Assembly (NCBI GenBank): GCA_008360955.1
Contig: LUCM01003854.1
Coordinates: 1 to 64,000, forward strand
Reading direction: 5' to 3'
Origin: Fasciolopsis buskii
Lineage: Eukaryota > Platyhelminthes > Trematoda > Plagiorchiida > Fasciolidae
DNA length: 64,000 nucleotides
The position numbers and the translations under genes were made by a program. This document shows, piece after piece, positions 62,879 through 64,000 of this stretch (positions within the stretch are counted from its first letter, which is position 1; each line of letters begins with the position of its first letter). Under the pieces are notes generated by a model. It made no database searches. It had not been told where the DNA came from and saw nothing but the letters and a program-made list of their open reading frames with translations.

Positions 62879-62915
62879 GGTGGATATGCACCGTTGATAA
62901 TTCCTAAAGGCAGAC
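62879..62915 (+). repeat. Hammerhead element, copy 3, core destroyed
   Basis: GGTGGATATGCACCGTTGAT and AATTCCTAAAGG align with copy 1 over stem I, core and stem II. The core is now UUGAUAA and the sequence diverges after stem II. Just upstream are a hairpin (GTCCCAACATGGGAC at 62862-62876) and a box B-like GGGTTTCGACTCACC near 62826. Confidence 0.55.
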
Positions 62916-64000
62916 TGGGCATTTTTATGCCATGCTAAATCATTGGCAAATTTGGGTTCATTCATGGATTTCGGTAAGTCCGTCTACCCGAACTCATTTA
63001 GCTTCTGGGGCGGCCCCAGACTACTTGGAAAATTTATCAGTAGCAACTACCAGGGCTACAAATCGGCCATGAACAACAAAGGTCAGCCTGTTGATACCGG
63101 TTCTATAAGTAGTTCAACTTGTTCGAAATATTTACCGATCTTCGACTTGTGCAATATTTCCGATGCCTTTTGGGCACTGTAGATTGGACCATTTTAATAC
63201 CTCATTCGGATTGGCGCCAAATCCGAATTTTGCCTTATCACAAGTGTGATCGTCCGTGTTGATCACCTTTTGGTTAAGTTAACCGAACTGCTGAATGATT
63301 GCTCCAAGTTCAAAAAGACCGTCACAATTTAACAAGGAAAAGTATTCGCACGATTTAATACTACCAGTTTTTTGTACGCTTTTTTAGCAGAAGACAAGCT
63401 TTAGTTATGCAACTGTAGTGTTTCCTTTTCCAGCAAACGATAACATGGATTAACGGTCTTAGTCCATGTACCATGTGGTCAAAGGTCATCTTTTCGAACC
63501 ATCACAGTTGGCTGCTCGGTTGATTTGTCATAGTAGAATATATTGGAATTACGAATGGCAAGTGTATCATAAAAACGTTAATTCCATTCATTATGGCCTC
63601 GAACTTTCGTTTGAGATTTCTGTCACCCCATCCTCTCATCTTACAAGATCTGATCCTGTTTTGTTTACTTGAGCAACCAGCCAGTGTTATCGGAAGCACT
63701 GGCGCCTGAATTCGCCTGTGTCAGATGCGCCTTGTTCCAGGCCTGCGAGAACGAGTGTGATAAGTGTTTCGTCACAGTGTTCTGTCAGAGTATCCAATAA
63801 TTTTCAATTAGTACAAAATCACAATAAAAAGTGATATTTTGATCCATTCCCAAGGCTTATCGTTGTGGCAGTTGTGATGGGAATGCCACGCTCAACTCGG
63901 TCTATTTATCATTTATGATGCTCACGGGCTATGGAGGAATAGCGCATTCGAAGGACATGTGAATGGAAATTTCGGCACTTTGAATGCTGCCTCGAGGAAT
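62916..64000. other. Intergenic, no gene seen
   Basis: The open frame 62943-63182 (79 codons) and others show no domain signature. No repeats are assigned. Confidence 0.5.

Noticed and set aside
1..64000. CRISPR arrays, operons, ribosome binding sites and prophage modules.
   Set aside because: The window is eukaryotic; no direct-repeat/spacer array or clustered prokaryotic genes exist.

Overview
The window is eukaryotic genomic DNA, most likely from a parasitic flatworm (a digenean trematode). This rests on spliced coding exons with GT-AG introns of 2 to 4 kb, very low coding density, many decayed non-LTR retrotransposon fragments, tRNA-derived SINEs, AT and CA microsatellites, and a hammerhead-ribozyme repeat of the SM-alpha kind known from schistosomes. 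Genus and species cannot be fixed from the sequence. No bacterial gene organisation is present.

Region 1 (1-10.1 kb) holds the only protein gene I can support: the 3' end of a GW182/TNRC6 (Gawky)-like gene on the + strand. Three exons (2-122, 2003-2661, 7062-7250) join in phase. They encode a Trp/Gly/Ser-rich low-complexity segment, a GW182-type RRM and a Ser/Thr/Pro-rich C-terminal tail. A long 3' UTR probably follows, with the first AATAAA at 10111. Intron 1 carries a reverse-oriented SINE. Intron 2 carries a deleted reverse-oriented LINE and a foldback element.

Region 2 (10.1-64 kb) is gene-poor and built of old repeats. Two LINE families are recognisable. LINE-A has RTE-like reverse transcriptase signatures and six copies, at 3.6-4.2, 17.1-18.0, 28.3-29.9, 32.0-33.1, 41.0-41.3 and 49.0-49.6 kb. 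LINE-B is CR1/Jockey-like, with one long decayed copy at 25.1-27.9 kb and a 3' fragment at 14.7-15.3 kb split by a SINE. A tRNA-derived SINE family (SINE-1) has six copies. All copies are broken, so no autonomous element is active here.

The most interesting signal is at 30234-30292: a near-complete type I hammerhead ribozyme. It has the core CUGAUGA...GAA, a 6-bp inner stem I, an outer 5-bp stem I beyond an internal loop, a stem II with a 6-nt loop and a minimal stem III. A homologous, partly decayed copy lies at 60669-60730, with more than 100 bp of shared downstream sequence. Stronger decay is seen at 62879-62915, 43143-43175 and perhaps 23256-23300. This looks like a dispersed non-autonomous ribozyme retroelement family. 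Copy 1 can also be read as an RRM-like 76-nt exon, but the RNA fold and the copy number favour the ribozyme.
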